Shown in pieces: positions 36,968-46,722 of a DNA stretch of 64,000 nucleotides. The notes under the pieces are model-generated. The model saw nothing but the letters and a program-made list of their open reading frames with translations, did not search any database and was not told where the DNA came from. Origin of the DNA: Thermoanaerobacter kivui (lineage in GTDB: Bacteria > Bacillota > Thermoanaerobacteria > Thermoanaerobacterales > Thermoanaerobacteraceae); contig NZ_CP009170.1 in the NCBI RefSeq assembly GCF_000763575.1, positions 1,203,501 through 1,267,500 on the forward strand. Direction: 5' to 3'. Within the stretch, counting starts at the first letter, position 1; each line of letters starts with the position of its first letter. The position numbers and the translations under genes are program-made.

Positions 36968-38176
36968 CTATTCTATCTCTTCTAATTTAAATTCATCGTG
37001 AAGTACTCTTACAGCTTCTTCTGCTTTATCTTGACTTACAAGACAAGATATAGTGTTGTGGGAGTCAGCAGTTTGGTAAATTTCGATATTGTGCTTAGAT
37101 AATACTTTTATTATTCTTGCCATGACACCAGGAACGCCTCTTATTCTGTTTCCTATGATAGACACTTTAGAGCAATTCGTCCTACAAGAATATTTTATAT
37201 TGTTTTCCTCAAATATTCTCTTTAATTTGTCAAAATCAGCAGCCGAAATTGTAAATACTTGTTTTTCAGGGAAAATATTAATGAGGTCTATGCTTATTTT
37301 GTGGTCAGCGATCTTTTCAAAAATACCTTCTGTATTCTCGCCGTTTTCTATTGAAATTTGGACTCTGTTGTCCATATTGGCAATTCCAGTTACCAATTTG
37401 TCAATATCGTATATATTATCATAGGCTTCGTTGTATTGAGTAATGATAGTACCCGGACTGTCTGACAGAGTGTTTTTTATGACAAGAGGTATATTACCTC
37501 TCATAGCTATTTCAACTGCCCGAGGATGTACAACTTTTGCACCTTGTTCCGCAAATTGAAAAACTTCGTTATAGCTTATTTTCTTTAAGATGTGTGCTTT
37601 AGAGACAATACGGGGGTCTGCTGTCATTATCCCGTCTACATCTGTGTATATTTCTACCGCAGAAGCTTTCAAAGCTTCCCCTAAGAGGGCAGCTGTTGTA
37701 TCGCTTCCACCCCTGCCTAAAGTAGTCACGTCTCCTTCTCTTGTCATCCCTTGGAAACCAGCAACTATTGGAATGATTCCTTCAGATAAGCTTTCTAAAA
37801 GCCTTGTTGGTTCTACTTTTATGATTTCTGCATTGCCAAAATTATCATCAGTTATAATTCCTGCTTGTCCTCCTGTAAATACTTTTGCTTTATATCCTTT
37901 GCTGGACAAAGTAGCTGCAAAAATTACACTGGAGATGATTTCTCCACAGGTCATCAATAAGTCCAATTCCCTTTTGGACATATCTTCATTTATGGACTTA
38001 GCCATATTTATTAAGGTATCTGTAGCGTATGGGTCTCCATTTCGTCCCATAGCAGAAACTACAACTACCACACTAAATCCATTTTCTACTGCTTTAATTA
38101 CCTTTGATACAGCCATCTCTCTTCTTTCAGGTGTTGATACAGAAGTTCCTCCGAATTTTTGAACTAATATATTCAC
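36968..38176 (-). CDS. dapG: Aspartate kinase (aspartokinase I type)
   Basis: 402 residues; phosphorylates aspartate, the first step to lysine, diaminopimelate and threonine. N-terminal VQKFGGTSVSTPERR binds the nucleotide, TDTLINMAK and MTCGEIISS line the site, VTTLGRGGSDTTAA is the aspartate loop, and two ACT domains fill about residues 265-402, so allosteric inhibition is expected. GTG 38176 starts the protein after a GGATGAG-type site. The position between tepA and ymxH matches B. subtilis dapG, which serves spore dipicolinate and DAP synthesis. It appears monocistronic with a terminator; no asd or dapA is adjacent. Confidence 0.94.
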   Translation of the reverse strand: MNILVQKFGGTSVSTPERREMAVSKVIKAVENGFSVVVVVSAMGRNGDPYATDTLINMAKSINEDMSKRELDLLMTCGEIISSVIFAATLSSKGYKAKVFTGGQAGIITDDNFGNAEIIKVEPTRLLESLSEGIIPIVAGFQGMTREGDVTTLGRGGSDTTAALLGEALKASAVEIYTDVDGIMTADPRIVSKAHILKKISYNEVFQFAEQGAKVVHPRAVEIAMRGNIPLVIKNTLSDSPGTIITQYNEAYDNIYDIDKLVTGIANMDNRVQISIENGENTEGIFEKIADHKISIDLINIFPEKQVFTISAADFDKLKRIFEENNIKYSCRTNCSKVSIIGNRIRGVPGVMARIIKVLSKHNIEIYQTADSHNTISCLVSQDKAEEAVRVLHDEFKLEEIE

Positions 38177-38256
38177 ATTCTCATCCTTTCATATTAAAGA
38201 TGATATTATATTCTCTAATATTATACTTCATTAAAGCGATAAAGAGAAGTGTATTT

Positions 38257-38508
38257 TTAATAAAAACGCCTTTTACCATCCTCAAACTCTACAATAAGCA
38301 TATCATCTCCAATTTTTCTAATAGAATCCCAACTTATTTCAAAATAACCAGACCTACCTCTAAATAATCCCCTTGATTCGTACACGATTATAGAAAGAAT
38401 TTTTCCTGTTTCTTCGTCTATCACCAAATCCGAATCCTCTACCAATCCCCATCTTCTGCCATCTGTTAGATTTACAATCTCTTTGTTGCCAAATTCACTT
38501 AACCTCAT
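38257..38508 (-). CDS. YlmC/YmxH-family PRC-barrel sporulation protein
   Basis: 83 residues from ATG 38508, nine bases after GAGGGGG; the longer frame to 38553 runs into dut. MRLSEFGNKEIVNLTDGRRWG and IIVYESRGLFRGRSGYFEISWDSIRKIGDDMLIV are typical of the PRC-barrel YlmC/YmxH group. B. subtilis ymxH lies at the same place after mlpA. Function unknown; expression during sporulation is known for relatives. Confidence 0.88.
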   Translation of the reverse strand: MRLSEFGNKEIVNLTDGRRWGLVEDSDLVIDEETGKILSIIVYESRGLFRGRSGYFEISWDSIRKIGDDMLIVEFEDGKRRFY

Positions 38509-38521
38509 TAAAAATTCCCCC

Positions 38522-38968
38522 TCATATTCCGGTATGGCCAAATCCTCCAACATCCCTTTCAGTTTCAGAGAGATTATCGACTTCTACGATTTTAGGCCTT
38601 GTTATTTGATTTATCACCATCTGGGCTACTCTTTGTCCTCTTTTTATTATAAATTCTTCTTTTCCCAAATTGATCATAATAAGTTTTATTTCACCTCTAT
38701 AATCAGAATCAATAGTACCTGGGGTATTTAAAAGAGTTATACCATAGTTTAATGCCAAACCGCTTCTTGGCCTTATTTGGGCTTCATAATTTTTTGGCAG
38801 TTCAATTTTTATACCAGTCGGTATTAGCTTTATATCTCCAGGTTTTAATACAACATCTTCCTTAACATTTGCATATAAATCCATGCCTGCTGCTCCCTCA
38901 CTCATATACTGCGGAAGAGGTAAATCCTTTGCATCTTCAGTTCTTTTTATTTTAAGTACCTCTGACAT
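38522..38968 (-). CDS. dut: dUTP diphosphatase
   Basis: 148 residues; hydrolyses dUTP to dUMP. The five trimeric dUTPase motifs are seen: [48 protein letters not shown] and, at the C-terminus, [10 protein letters not shown] with the Phe that closes over the base. It overlaps the 3' end of mlpA by 17 bases and precedes ymxH by 13, so all three are one operon. Confidence 0.96.
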   Translation of the reverse strand: MSEVLKIKRTEDAKDLPLPQYMSEGAAGMDLYANVKEDVVLKPGDIKLIPTGIKIELPKNYEAQIRPRSGLALNYGITLLNTPGTIDSDYRGEIKLIMINLGKEEFIIKRGQRVAQMVINQITRPKIVEVDNLSETERDVGGFGHTGI

Positions 38969-40208
38969 TTTCCAACCACCCTTTATCTTTTTTGTTTAGT
39001 CTTCCTACTACGGCAATACTCATTTCAGTAGGATTTATAATTTCTTTAGCTAATTCATTTATCTCTTCATAAGTCAGTCTATCTATAGTCTCTAAAATTT
39101 CTTCTACAGAGTATACTCTATTAAATAAAAGCACAGACTTACCCATGGAACTCATTCGACTGCTTATGCTATCTAAATCCATTAAAATATTAATCCTTAA
39201 TTGTTCTCTAAATTTGTCAATTTCTGTTTTTGTAAATCCATTTGCATTTATGTCATTTATCTCTTCTAAAATTAGGTCATACACTTTTCTGAGATTGTTA
39301 GGGGTCATACTTGAAAAAATAGAAAAAACGCCTGCATGGACGTAAGTAGAAGGGTAAGAATAGATAGAATAAACCAGTCCTTTATCTTCTCTTATTTTTT
39401 GGAAAAGTCTTGAACTCATTCCTCCCCCAAAAGCATTGTTTATTATTGCTAAAGCATATACTTTTTTAAAGTCATACGTTATGCTGGGTAATCCTATACA
39501 TAAATTCACCTGTTCAAAATCTTTTTCGTATAAAGCTACATCTTTATGCCATGTAGGAGAAATTAATTGGGAAGTATTTGTACCATTCTTTATTTTTGAC
39601 AAATGCTTCTGAAGTATTTCAAAAATATCCTCATTAAAATTGCCTGCTATAGTAATGACTATATTTTCTTTGTTATAGTGTTTTACATAATAATCCATAA
39701 TGCCTTTTTTATTTAACCTTTTGACAGAAGAAAAAGTACCTAAAACCGGTAAAGCCAAAGAATTTCCCTTCCATATTGTCTTAGCCAAAAGGTTATATGC
39801 TATGTCTTCTGGAGAATCCAGTTCTGTCAGTATTTCTTCGAAAACTACTCTTTTTTCTTTTGCTATATCTTCCTCTTTAAAAGCGGGATTAAAAACCATG
39901 TCAAACAGTATATCAATAGCTTTCTCTACATGAGTATTTAATACTTTTATATAAAAACAGGTACTTTCTTTTTCTGTAAATCCGTTTAGCTGACCTCCTA
40001 TGCTGTCTGTTTCTTCTGCAATCTGCTTTGCACTCCTTAAATTTGACCCCTTAAAAACCATGTGTTCTATAAAATGAGATATGCCGTTAATATTTTTACT
40101 TTCGTACATAGAGCCAGCTTTTATCCACGTACCTATATAGACAGAGTGTACATGAGGAGTTTTATATGCTACAACATTAACACCTTCAATGGTCTTTTGT
40201 ATGTACAT
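38952..40208 (-). CDS. M16-family zinc metallopeptidase (MlpA-like)
   Basis: 418 residues, one M16 peptidase domain pair. The inverted zinc motif HxxEH is [10 protein letters not shown] at about residues 46-55; the distal Glu is likely in the following helix region (ESTCFYIKV downstream). The R/Y motif of the C-terminal half is in [18 protein letters not shown]. subtilis MlpA (YmxG) is encoded at the same place and affects extracellular proteases. AAAGGAGG precedes the ATG. Confidence 0.92.
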   Translation of the reverse strand: MYIQKTIEGVNVVAYKTPHVHSVYIGTWIKAGSMYESKNINGISHFIEHMVFKGSNLRSAKQIAEETDSIGGQLNGFTEKESTCFYIKVLNTHVEKAIDILFDMVFNPAFKEEDIAKEKRVVFEEILTELDSPEDIAYNLLAKTIWKGNSLALPVLGTFSSVKRLNKKGIMDYYVKHYNKENIVITIAGNFNEDIFEILQKHLSKIKNGTNTSQLISPTWHKDVALYEKDFEQVNLCIGLPSITYDFKKVYALAIINNAFGGGMSSRLFQKIREDKGLVYSIYSYPSTYVHAGVFSIFSSMTPNNLRKVYDLILEEINDINANGFTKTEIDKFREQLRINILMDLDSISSRMSSMGKSVLLFNRVYSVEEILETIDRLTYEEINELAKEIINPTEMSIAVVGRLNKKDKGWLENVRGT

Positions 40209-40248
40209 TTTATCCTCCTTTGCAAACTAATTATTATTATAACACAAG

Positions 40249-40965
40249 TTAGCCGTTGTCTACAATTACTTCTGATACTTTGGTTATTTTATACCCCTTT
40301 TCTTTTAACTGTTTTATTATCTCTGGTAATGCTTCTACAGTATTTTTAGTAGGATGCATCAAAACAATAGCATCATTGTGATGTTTGCTCATAACCCTAT
40401 GTACAATTGTCTCCGGGCTGGGATTGTTCCAATCTATAGTATCTAAACTCCATAAAATAACTTTATAGCCTTGCTGCTCTGCTACTTTCACTACTTCCTC
40501 ATTAAAATCGCCATAAGGAGGGGCAAAAAGAGTAGGTTTAGTGCCAGTAATTTTTTCTAATAACTCTCCACACTTCCTTATGTCCTCTTCGTACTGTTGC
40601 CTGCTAAGACTAGTATATTTGACATGGGTATATCCATGGCTTCCTACTTCATGGCCTTTTTGAAAAATTTCTTTGATTACATCTGGATTTTTTTCAGCCC
40701 ATTTTCCTTCAAAAAAAAATGTAATGTTAATGTCGTTGTCTTTAAAAATCTCTAACATTTTGGGTATGTATTCGTCTCCCCATGCTACATTGCAAGCAAA
40801 AGCAATCTTTTTTTCGTTTGTATTTCCCTTGTAGATAGGTTCATTTACATTGAAAGTAGAAACAGAACTAGTAATTATGTAAGCTAAAAATATAATTGCT
40901 AATATGGCTATAATTAGAGCAATCAAAAAAGACTTTTTTGGATATTTTATATAATATATTTTCAT
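40249..40965 (-). CDS. YlxY-like polysaccharide deacetylase-family protein
   Basis: 238 residues with an N-terminal signal-anchor (FLIALIIAILAIIFLAYIIT, about 13-32), so it acts outside the membrane. NodB-fold motifs: the first is ACNVAWGDEYIPKML, where the usual TFDDGP is replaced and the catalytic-base position reads Asn; SHGYTH supplies the two zinc histidines; FAPPYGDFN and LWSLDTIDW follow, and LMHPTKNT holds the late His. The changed first motif, also seen in PdaB/YlxY relatives as I recall them, questions deacetylase activity. The frame is open to 41106 inside pnp, but ATG 40965 begins the anchor. Located between pnp and mlpA as in B. subtilis. Confidence 0.87.
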   Translation of the reverse strand: MKIYYIKYPKKSFLIALIIAILAIIFLAYIITSSVSTFNVNEPIYKGNTNEKKIAFACNVAWGDEYIPKMLEIFKDNDINITFFFEGKWAEKNPDVIKEIFQKGHEVGSHGYTHVKYTSLSRQQYEEDIRKCGELLEKITGTKPTLFAPPYGDFNEEVVKVAEQQGYKVILWSLDTIDWNNPSPETIVHRVMSKHHNDAIVLMHPTKNTVEALPEIIKQLKEKGYKITKVSEVIVDNG

Positions 40966-41029
40966 TATAACACCACCCGTTGATATTCTCACTTTAATTT
41001 TATTCAACCACGAAGCGAATATATTACTA

Positions 41030-41065
41030 AAAAATAAAAAACATAAACCGTGCAGTCGGTTTATG
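41030..41065 (-). terminator. Terminator after pnp
   Basis: Stem CATAAACCG / CGGTTTATG with a six-base loop; the - strand continues into a long T-rich tract. Confidence 0.88.
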
Positions 41066-41068
41066 CCT

Positions 41069-43171
41069 TTATTTCTTTTTATCATCCTCTTCATCGGGCA
41101 GTGCATCTTTCCTTGAAAGGGTTATTCTTCCTTGTTTATCTATATCTGTAACTTTTACTAGTATATCATCGCCAACTTTTACTACATCTTCTACTCTTTG
41201 TACACGTTTTTTAGAAAGTTTGGAAATGTGTACAAGTCCTTCTTTACCTGGAGCAATCTCCACAAATGCCCCAAAAGAAGTTATCCTTAACACTTTGCCT
41301 AAATATATTCCTCCTACTTCTATATCCCTTGTTATAGCTTCAATCATTTGTTTTGCCCTTTCACCAGACTTTAAATCTGATGCAGTTATAAAAAGTCTTC
41401 CGTCTTCTTCGATATCGATTTTTACTCCTGTTTCTGCAATAATTTTACTTATAGTTTTGCCACCAGGACCGATGATTTCTCTGATTTTTTCAGGGTCAAC
41501 AAGCATTCTTATTACTCGTGGAGCATAGATTGACAGCTCTTTTCTGGGTTCTTTTATGACTTCCAGCATTTTGTTGAGTATATAAAGTCTCCCTTTTCTT
41601 GCTTTTTCTAAAGCCATCTTTAAAATTTCTTTGTCGATCCCAGGTATCTTTATGTCCATTTGTATCGCTGTGATTCCTTTTTCTGTACCAGCCACTTTAA
41701 AATCCATGTCTCCAAGAAAATCTTCTATCCCCTGTATATCTGTAAGAACAGATACCACATCTCCTTCTTTGATAAGTCCCATTGCTACTCCTGCTACTGG
41801 TGCTTTTATGGGAACTCCTGCATCCATCAAAGCCAAGGTACTTCCACACACACTGGCTTGAGAAGTAGAACCGTTAGAACTTAAAACTTCCGACACCAAC
41901 CTTATGGTGTAAGGAAACTCGTCCTCAGAAGGAATCATGGGTTCCAATGCTCTTTCAGCTAAAGCACCATGACCAATTTCTCTTCTACCTGGACCTCTTA
42001 AAGGCCTTACTTCTCCTACGCTGTAAGGCGGGAAATTGTAATGGTGCATATACCTTTTAGATTCTTCGTCTCCTAAACCATCGAGAATTTGAATATCCCC
42101 CAATGCTCCCAACGTAGCAACTGTAAGCACTTGAGTTTGTCCTCTTGTAAAAATTGCAGAACCATGGGTTCTTGGCAGTACCCCTACTTCGCACCATATT
42201 GGTCGGATGTCATCAAGTCCTCTTCCGTCTACCCTTATTTTTTCTTCTGTTATCATCTTTCTCATTTGTTCTTTTGTTATGTTATAAAGTATTTCATCGA
42301 TATCAGCTAGATTATCAGGATATTCGTCTTTGAAGTGCTCTAATACTTCTTGCTCTACCTTGTCGATATTGTCGTTTCTCTCTTTCTTTTCCTCTGTCCT
42401 CAAAGCGTTGTATATTTTCTCTGTTGCAAAAGCGCGAACTTTTTCCTCTAGCTCTTTGTCTATTTCATGTAAAATTACTTCACTCTTAGGAACACCTACT
42501 TCTTGGACGATTCCTTCGATAAATTCTACAATTTGTTTTATATATTCATGAGCATACATTATAGCATCCAACATAGTTTCTTCTGGAACTTCTTTTGCGC
42601 CTGCTTCTACCATTACAATAGCATCTTTTGTACCTGAAACTACTAAATGCATTAAGCTCTTTTCTCTCTGCTGCTGATTTGGATTTATTATAAATTCCCC
42701 GTCAACTAAGCCTACAGCTACCGCACCAGTGGGACCATTAAATGGTATGTCTGAAATTGAAAGAGCAACTGAAGAACCAATCATTGCTACAATTTCTGGC
42801 TGTACATCTGGGTCTACTGACAAAACTGTAGCTATTATCTGTACATCGTTTCTGTAGCCATCAGGAAACAAAGGTCTTATAGGCCTGTCAATAAGTCGCG
42901 CCGAAAGTATCGCTTTTTCACTAGGTTTTCCTTCTCTTTTTATAAAGCCTCCAGGAATTTTTCCAACGGAATACAGCCTTTCTTCGTATTCAACAGTCAG
43001 AGGGAAAAAGTCAATTCCTTCACGTGGCTCTTTGGAAGCGCATGCAGTAACCAAAACAACAGTATCGCCATATTTTACCCACACAGCACCATTAGCCTGT
43101 TGCGCTACTCTTCCCGTCTGTACTACTAATTTTCTTCCGGCTAATTCCATTTCAAAAGTTCGTTCTTCCAT
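41069..43171 (-). CDS. pnp: Polyribonucleotide nucleotidyltransferase
   Basis: 700 residues; phosphorolytic 3'-5' exoribonuclease. Two RNase PH domains (second with [19 protein letters not shown] and [15 protein letters not shown]), a KH domain ([16 protein letters not shown]) and an S1 domain ([20 protein letters not shown]) in order. Length is normal. GGGAGG precedes the ATG. It follows rpsO with a strong hairpin between them, the same arrangement as in most bacteria. With rny it forms the core of the RNA-decay enzymes in this window. Confidence 0.97.
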   Translation of the reverse strand: MEERTFEMELAGRKLVVQTGRVAQQANGAVWVKYGDTVVLVTACASKEPREGIDFFPLTVEYEERLYSVGKIPGGFIKREGKPSEKAILSARLIDRPIRPLFPDGYRNDVQIIATVLSVDPDVQPEIVAMIGSSVALSISDIPFNGPTGAVAVGLVDGEFIINPNQQQREKSLMHLVVSGTKDAIVMVEAGAKEVPEETMLDAIMYAHEYIKQIVEFIEGIVQEVGVPKSEVILHEIDKELEEKVRAFATEKIYNALRTEEKKERNDNIDKVEQEVLEHFKDEYPDNLADIDEILYNITKEQMRKMITEEKIRVDGRGLDDIRPIWCEVGVLPRTHGSAIFTRGQTQVLTVATLGALGDIQILDGLGDEESKRYMHHYNFPPYSVGEVRPLRGPGRREIGHGALAERALEPMIPSEDEFPYTIRLVSEVLSSNGSTSQASVCGSTLALMDAGVPIKAPVAGVAMGLIKEGDVVSVLTDIQGIEDFLGDMDFKVAGTEKGITAIQMDIKIPGIDKEILKMALEKARKGRLYILNKMLEVIKEPRKELSIYAPRVIRMLVDPEKIREIIGPGGKTISKIIAETGVKIDIEEDGRLFITASDLKSGERAKQMIEAITRDIEVGGIYLGKVLRITSFGAFVEIAPGKEGLVHISKLSKKRVQRVEDVVKVGDDILVKVTDIDKQGRITLSRKDALPDEEDDKKK

Positions 43172-43200
43172 ATTATCCTCCCTTCGTAAAATTTTTTATA

Positions 43201-43232
43201 GAAAATAGAGCGAGGTATCTCGCTCTATTTTC
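43201..43232 (-). terminator. Hairpin between rpsO and pnp, containing the rpsO stop
   Basis: Perfect 14-bp stem GAAAATAGAGCGAG / CTCGCTCTATTTTC, four-base loop. The rpsO stop codon (43225-43227) lies in the stem. The downstream T-run on the - strand is broken, so it may attenuate or serve as a processing site. Confidence 0.7.
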
Positions 43233-43491
43233 TCAGATCCAATTTTTTAATAATGGCACGATACCTCTCCATATCTGTTTTCATTAAATAGTTTAACAAT
43301 GCCCTTCTTTGACCTACCATCTTAAGAAGACCTCTTCTTGAGTGATTGTCCTTTTTGTGAACTTGTAAATGGGCATTTAAGTTGTTAATTCTCTCCGTCA
43401 AAAGGGCAATCTGTACTTCTGGAGAACCCGTGTCGGTATCGTGAAGCTTAAACTTGTTGATTATTTCTGCCTTTTTTTCTTTGTCTAGCAT
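43225..43491 (-). CDS. rpsO: 30S ribosomal protein S15
   Basis: 88 residues, standard length. [42 protein letters not shown] is spread across the two RNA-binding helices: [21 protein letters not shown] and HSRRGLL are diagnostic. It binds the three-way junction of 16S rRNA. ATG 43491 follows GGAGGTG; the frame to 43506 is not the start. A folded leader (43502-43566) precedes it. Confidence 0.97.
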   Translation of the reverse strand: MLDKEKKAEIINKFKLHDTDTGSPEVQIALLTERINNLNAHLQVHKKDNHSRRGLLKMVGQRRALLNYLMKTDMERYRAIIKKLDLRK

Positions 43492-43501
43492 AAATTTCAC
43501 C

Positions 43502-43566
43502 TCCACATTTTAGGATACGCCTTACGCTTAGATACCGCCGGAGATACGAATATCAAAGCATAAGGT
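43502..43566 (-). promoter_or_regulatory. Candidate S15 autoregulatory leader RNA
   Basis: On the - strand CCTTATGC (43565-43558) can pair with GCGTAAGG (43527-43520), enclosing a GATA-TTCG-TATC hairpin with a UUCG loop (43554-43543) and a TCCGGCGGTATC stretch. It lies directly before the rpsO ribosome binding site. Firmicute rpsO mRNAs are known to carry S15-binding junctions there; the match is by position and fold only. Confidence 0.5.
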
Positions 43567-43578
43567 AAATTTGCTATT

Positions 43579-44529
43579 TTATTTTATCATATAAAGTTTC
43601 TCTTGTAAAATATTTTTAAATTTTTTAGCGTAGTTAATATCTTTAAAAACTTGTTTTTTCAGGTCTCCAATGCTGTCAAATTTTATTTCATCGCGAATTC
43701 TTTTTACAAACTCTACTTCTATGTGTTTGCCGTATAAATTCTCATTGCAATCCAAAAGATATGATTCAATAGAAACGTCTTTTCCTTCAAAAGTTGGTTT
43801 AAAGCCGATGTTCGTTACTCCTAAATACAATTTATCCATTACTTTGACCCGAGTGACATAAACACCTGTCTTAGGAAGGACTATGTTATCTTTAATTTGT
43901 AAATTGGCAGTAGGAAAGCCTAATTTTCTACCTACTTCTCTTCCGTGTACTACTTCACCTTCTAAGGAGAAAAAACGTCCTAAAAATTTATTAGCTCTTT
44001 CAATTTCTCCTGACTTTATTAATTGCCTTATATAACTGCTGCTCACAACTACCCCTTCTAATGTAACAGGTGGTACCACATGTACTTCAAAATAATAAAC
44101 TTTTGAATATTTTTGCAAACTTTCCATATTTCCCAAGGCTTTATAACCAAATCTGTAATTATATCCCACTACAATTATTTTAGCCTTTAATTTCTCTACT
44201 AAAACTTTTTTTACAAATTCTTCAGGAGTCAACTGTGAAAACTCCCTGCTAAAGTTAAAAAATATTCCATAGTCAAGGCTAAATTGCTTTAAAACTTCCA
44301 ATTTCTTTTGCTGACTCATTATGAGTTCAGGTTTTTGATTTGGAGACAATATTTCCAACGTGTGCTGTTTAAAAGTAAAAACAGCACTTTTTAAATTATG
44401 ACTTTGTGAAAGGGAAATCGCCCTTTTTATTAACTCTTGGTGTCCCAAGTGAATGCCATCAAAATTTCCCAATGCTATTCCTTTATAATCGTCGAATTGT
44501 AATATATTAGTTTCATCAATGACTTGCAA
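43579..44529 (-). CDS. ribF: Bifunctional riboflavin kinase / FAD synthetase
   Basis: 316 residues. The N-terminal FAD synthetase domain has LGNFDGIHLGHQELI (the HxGH nucleotidyltransferase motif) and VVGYNYRFGYKALG. The C-terminal flavokinase domain has GRKLGFPTANLQI, GVYVTRVKV and VEFVKRIRDEIKF. It makes FMN and FAD from riboflavin. TTG 44529 is the start, after GGGGGAAAT. Between truB and rpsO, as in B. subtilis (ribC). Confidence 0.95.
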   Translation of the reverse strand: MQVIDETNILQFDDYKGIALGNFDGIHLGHQELIKRAISLSQSHNLKSAVFTFKQHTLEILSPNQKPELIMSQQKKLEVLKQFSLDYGIFFNFSREFSQLTPEEFVKKVLVEKLKAKIIVVGYNYRFGYKALGNMESLQKYSKVYYFEVHVVPPVTLEGVVVSSSYIRQLIKSGEIERANKFLGRFFSLEGEVVHGREVGRKLGFPTANLQIKDNIVLPKTGVYVTRVKVMDKLYLGVTNIGFKPTFEGKDVSIESYLLDCNENLYGKHIEVEFVKRIRDEIKFDSIGDLKKQVFKDINYAKKFKNILQEKLYMIK

Positions 44530-44532
44530 TCA

Positions 44533-45396
44533 CTATTTCCCCCTCAATAGTATCCTTTTGGGGCGAATTTTGTCTTGATGTAACACCCCTATGCCAATAA
44601 ATTTACCATTATTATCATACAACTTAAAGGGCGATGTTTCAATACCATAGCTGTTTTTGATAAATTGTCCTTTGAGGATTCTATCAGAATCTAAAGCAGT
44701 TAATTTTGCAGAAGGCATGTCAAGAAAGATATCTACTGGTTGTATTTTTGCTTTACCTTCCTTGACCTCTTCAATGGTATAGGACTCCTCTATCCTAAAA
44801 GGTCCTACTTGCGTCCTTATGAGCATAGACATATAACCTGGCATATTTAGTTCTTCACATATATCTCTTACCAATGACCTTACGTAAGTTCCTTTGGAAC
44901 ACTCTACATCTATTAAAAGTTGGTATGGAGGTTTGTACTCTATCAATTCTATATTGTAAATTGTAACTTCTATAGGAGGAATATCAATTGTCTTTCCTTC
45001 CCTTGCGTATTCGTATAATTTTTTTCCTTTGATTTTTTTTGCAGAGTACATTGGAGGAACTTGTTTTATATTTCCTTTAAACTTATTTAACACTTGGAAT
45101 AGCTCTTCATCCTTTATAAGCACTACCGGTCCGCTATCAATAATTTTTCCGCTTTTGTCTAAAGTGTCTGTAGAAAAACCAAAGGTTATTTCAAATCTAT
45201 ACCTCTTTTTTTGTTCCATTAGATATGATGTAAATTTAGTGGCGTAACCAATGCATATAGGTAAAACTCCTGCTGCATCCGGGTCTAATGTACCCGTATG
45301 GCCAACTTTTTTAATTTTGAAAGTTTTTCTTATAAAGTCTACGACATTGTGAGAAGTCATGCCAGGAGGTTTTAAAACGTTTAGTATGCCCTCCAC
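44533..45396 (-). CDS. truB: tRNA pseudouridine(55) synthase
   Basis: 287 residues; makes pseudouridine 55 in the T-loop of tRNAs. The catalytic Asp is in VGHTGTLDPDAAGVLPI; NVLKPPGMTSHNVVDFIR at the N-terminus and CSKGTYVRSLVRDICE are also typical. A PUA-like C-terminal domain follows. GTG 45396 is the start, after GAGGGAT. Three bases separate it from nrnA and from ribF. Confidence 0.96.
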   Translation of the reverse strand: MEGILNVLKPPGMTSHNVVDFIRKTFKIKKVGHTGTLDPDAAGVLPICIGYATKFTSYLMEQKKRYRFEITFGFSTDTLDKSGKIIDSGPVVLIKDEELFQVLNKFKGNIKQVPPMYSAKKIKGKKLYEYAREGKTIDIPPIEVTIYNIELIEYKPPYQLLIDVECSKGTYVRSLVRDICEELNMPGYMSMLIRTQVGPFRIEESYTIEEVKEGKAKIQPVDIFLDMPSAKLTALDSDRILKGQFIKNSYGIETSPFKLYDNNGKFIGIGVLHQDKIRPKRILLRGK

Positions 45397-45399
45397 TTT

Positions 45400-46353
45400 T
45401 TATCCCTCAAACTCTTTAAATATTGCTTGTAAAATTTTTTCTTTTGCTTCATCAATATTTCCTTTAATGCTACAACCAGAAGCTCTTATATGGCCTCCTC
45501 CACCAAAAATGTTTGCAATTTTATTTACATCAACCTTTTCCTTGGAACGCAAACTTATTTTTACTTCGTCTTCTTTTTCTATCAAAAGTACTGCTACTTC
45601 TACTCCTTCAACATTTCTGCCGTAATTAATGATATTTTCAATTTGAGTCAAATCTGTGTTGGTTTCTTCAAAATCTCGCTTTAAGATTTCCATATAGGCA
45701 ATTTTCCCTTCACCATACAGAGTGAGACTGTCTAATGCTCTACCTAAAAGTTTTGCTTTGTTAAATTTAATGCTGTTGAATACTTTGTCTCCAACTTCTT
45801 TAAATTTGGCGCCATTATTTATCAAATCTCCTGCTATCTGGTGAGTTATAGAAGTTGTAGACTCATACATAAACCCACCTGTATCTGTCAAAATTGCTGT
45901 ATAGAAACTGGTAGATATTTCCTCGTCAAAATCTACTCCCAAAAGTTTTACTATTTGATAAGCTATTTCCGCAGTTGCAGCTGCATTAGTATCCACATAG
46001 TTCATCTTTGCGTATAGAGTGTTTGAAATGTGATGGTCTATGTTGATAGTTGCAGCCTTCGACTTTAACAGCTCTTTTGCTCTACCCAATCTCTCTTCAT
46101 CAGCACAATCAAAAATCAAAACCACATCCGCCTCTTTGAAAAAAGGTTTAGATATTTTATCAATATTGGGAACAAAACTGTACATATCTGGGATTTCATC
46201 ATCTACAAAAGCATCTACTTCTTTTCCCATCTTTTTAAAAACTTTATACATTCCCGTGACAGTTCCCAAAGCATCTCCGTCAGGAGCAATGTGTGTTGTT
46301 AAGATTATTTTCTGCGCTTCTTTTATGTGATTTATTGCGTCTATTAAAATCAA
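45400..46353 (-). CDS. nrnA: DHH-family bifunctional oligoribonuclease / pAp phosphatase
   Basis: 317 residues. DHH motifs: HIAPDGDALGTVTG, LIFDCADEERLG, the DHH itself in NIDHHISNTLYAK and AILTDTGGFMYEST. The C-terminal DHHA1 domain has GGGGHIRASGCSIKG. NrnA degrades nano-RNAs and pAp, linking RNA turnover and sulfur metabolism. TTG 46353 overlaps the end of rbfA by four bases. The position between rbfA and truB is common in clostridia. Confidence 0.93.
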   Translation of the reverse strand: MILIDAINHIKEAQKIILTTHIAPDGDALGTVTGMYKVFKKMGKEVDAFVDDEIPDMYSFVPNIDKISKPFFKEADVVLIFDCADEERLGRAKELLKSKAATINIDHHISNTLYAKMNYVDTNAAATAEIAYQIVKLLGVDFDEEISTSFYTAILTDTGGFMYESTTSITHQIAGDLINNGAKFKEVGDKVFNSIKFNKAKLLGRALDSLTLYGEGKIAYMEILKRDFEETNTDLTQIENIINYGRNVEGVEVAVLLIEKEDEVKISLRSKEKVDVNKIANIFGGGGHIRASGCSIKGNIDEAKEKILQAIFKEFEG

Positions 46354-46709
46354 TTATCATCACCCTCTTGCTTTTTTAATTCCTTTAAAATTTCAGAAAT
46401 GTGAGCTCCATATTCTATAGAAGGATCTAATTCAAAGATGATTTCTGGAGTATATCTCATTTTTATTCTTCTGCCAATTTCATGCCTTATATAACCAGCT
46501 GCGCTTTTTAAACCCTCAAAAGTTTCTTTTTTGTCTTCTTCACTGCCAAATATGCTCACATATACTTTTGCATATCTTAAATCCTTTGTGACTTCTATGT
46601 CAGTAATGCTGACCATAGCCTTAATTCTGGGGTCTTTTATTTCCTCTAAAATCATTTTGCTTATTTCTCTTTTCATCTCTTCTGAAAGTCTGCCACTTCT
46701 GTACTGCAT
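46350..46709 (-). CDS. rbfA: Ribosome-binding factor A
   Basis: 119 residues; a KH-like-fold factor needed for 16S rRNA maturation at the 30S head. Recognised by RSGRLSEEMKREISKMI, VSITDIEVTKDLRYAKVYVS and GYIRHEIGRRIKMRYTPEI. ATG 46709 is nine bases after AAAGG; the in-frame ATG at 46718 directly touches that site. It lies 13 bases after infB. Confidence 0.94.
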   Translation of the reverse strand: MQYRSGRLSEEMKREISKMILEEIKDPRIKAMVSITDIEVTKDLRYAKVYVSIFGSEEDKKETFEGLKSAAGYIRHEIGRRIKMRYTPEIIFELDPSIEYGAHISEILKELKKQEGDDN

Positions 46710-46722
46710 TATAATCATCCTT

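Noticed and set aside
37590-38162. 190-codon open frame opposite dapG
   Set aside because: Antisense shadow of dapG with no ribosome binding site and no recognisable motif.
38177-38256. Lysine riboswitch ahead of dapG
   Set aside because: The space before dapG is only about 80 bases, AT-rich and without the conserved lysine-aptamer junction.
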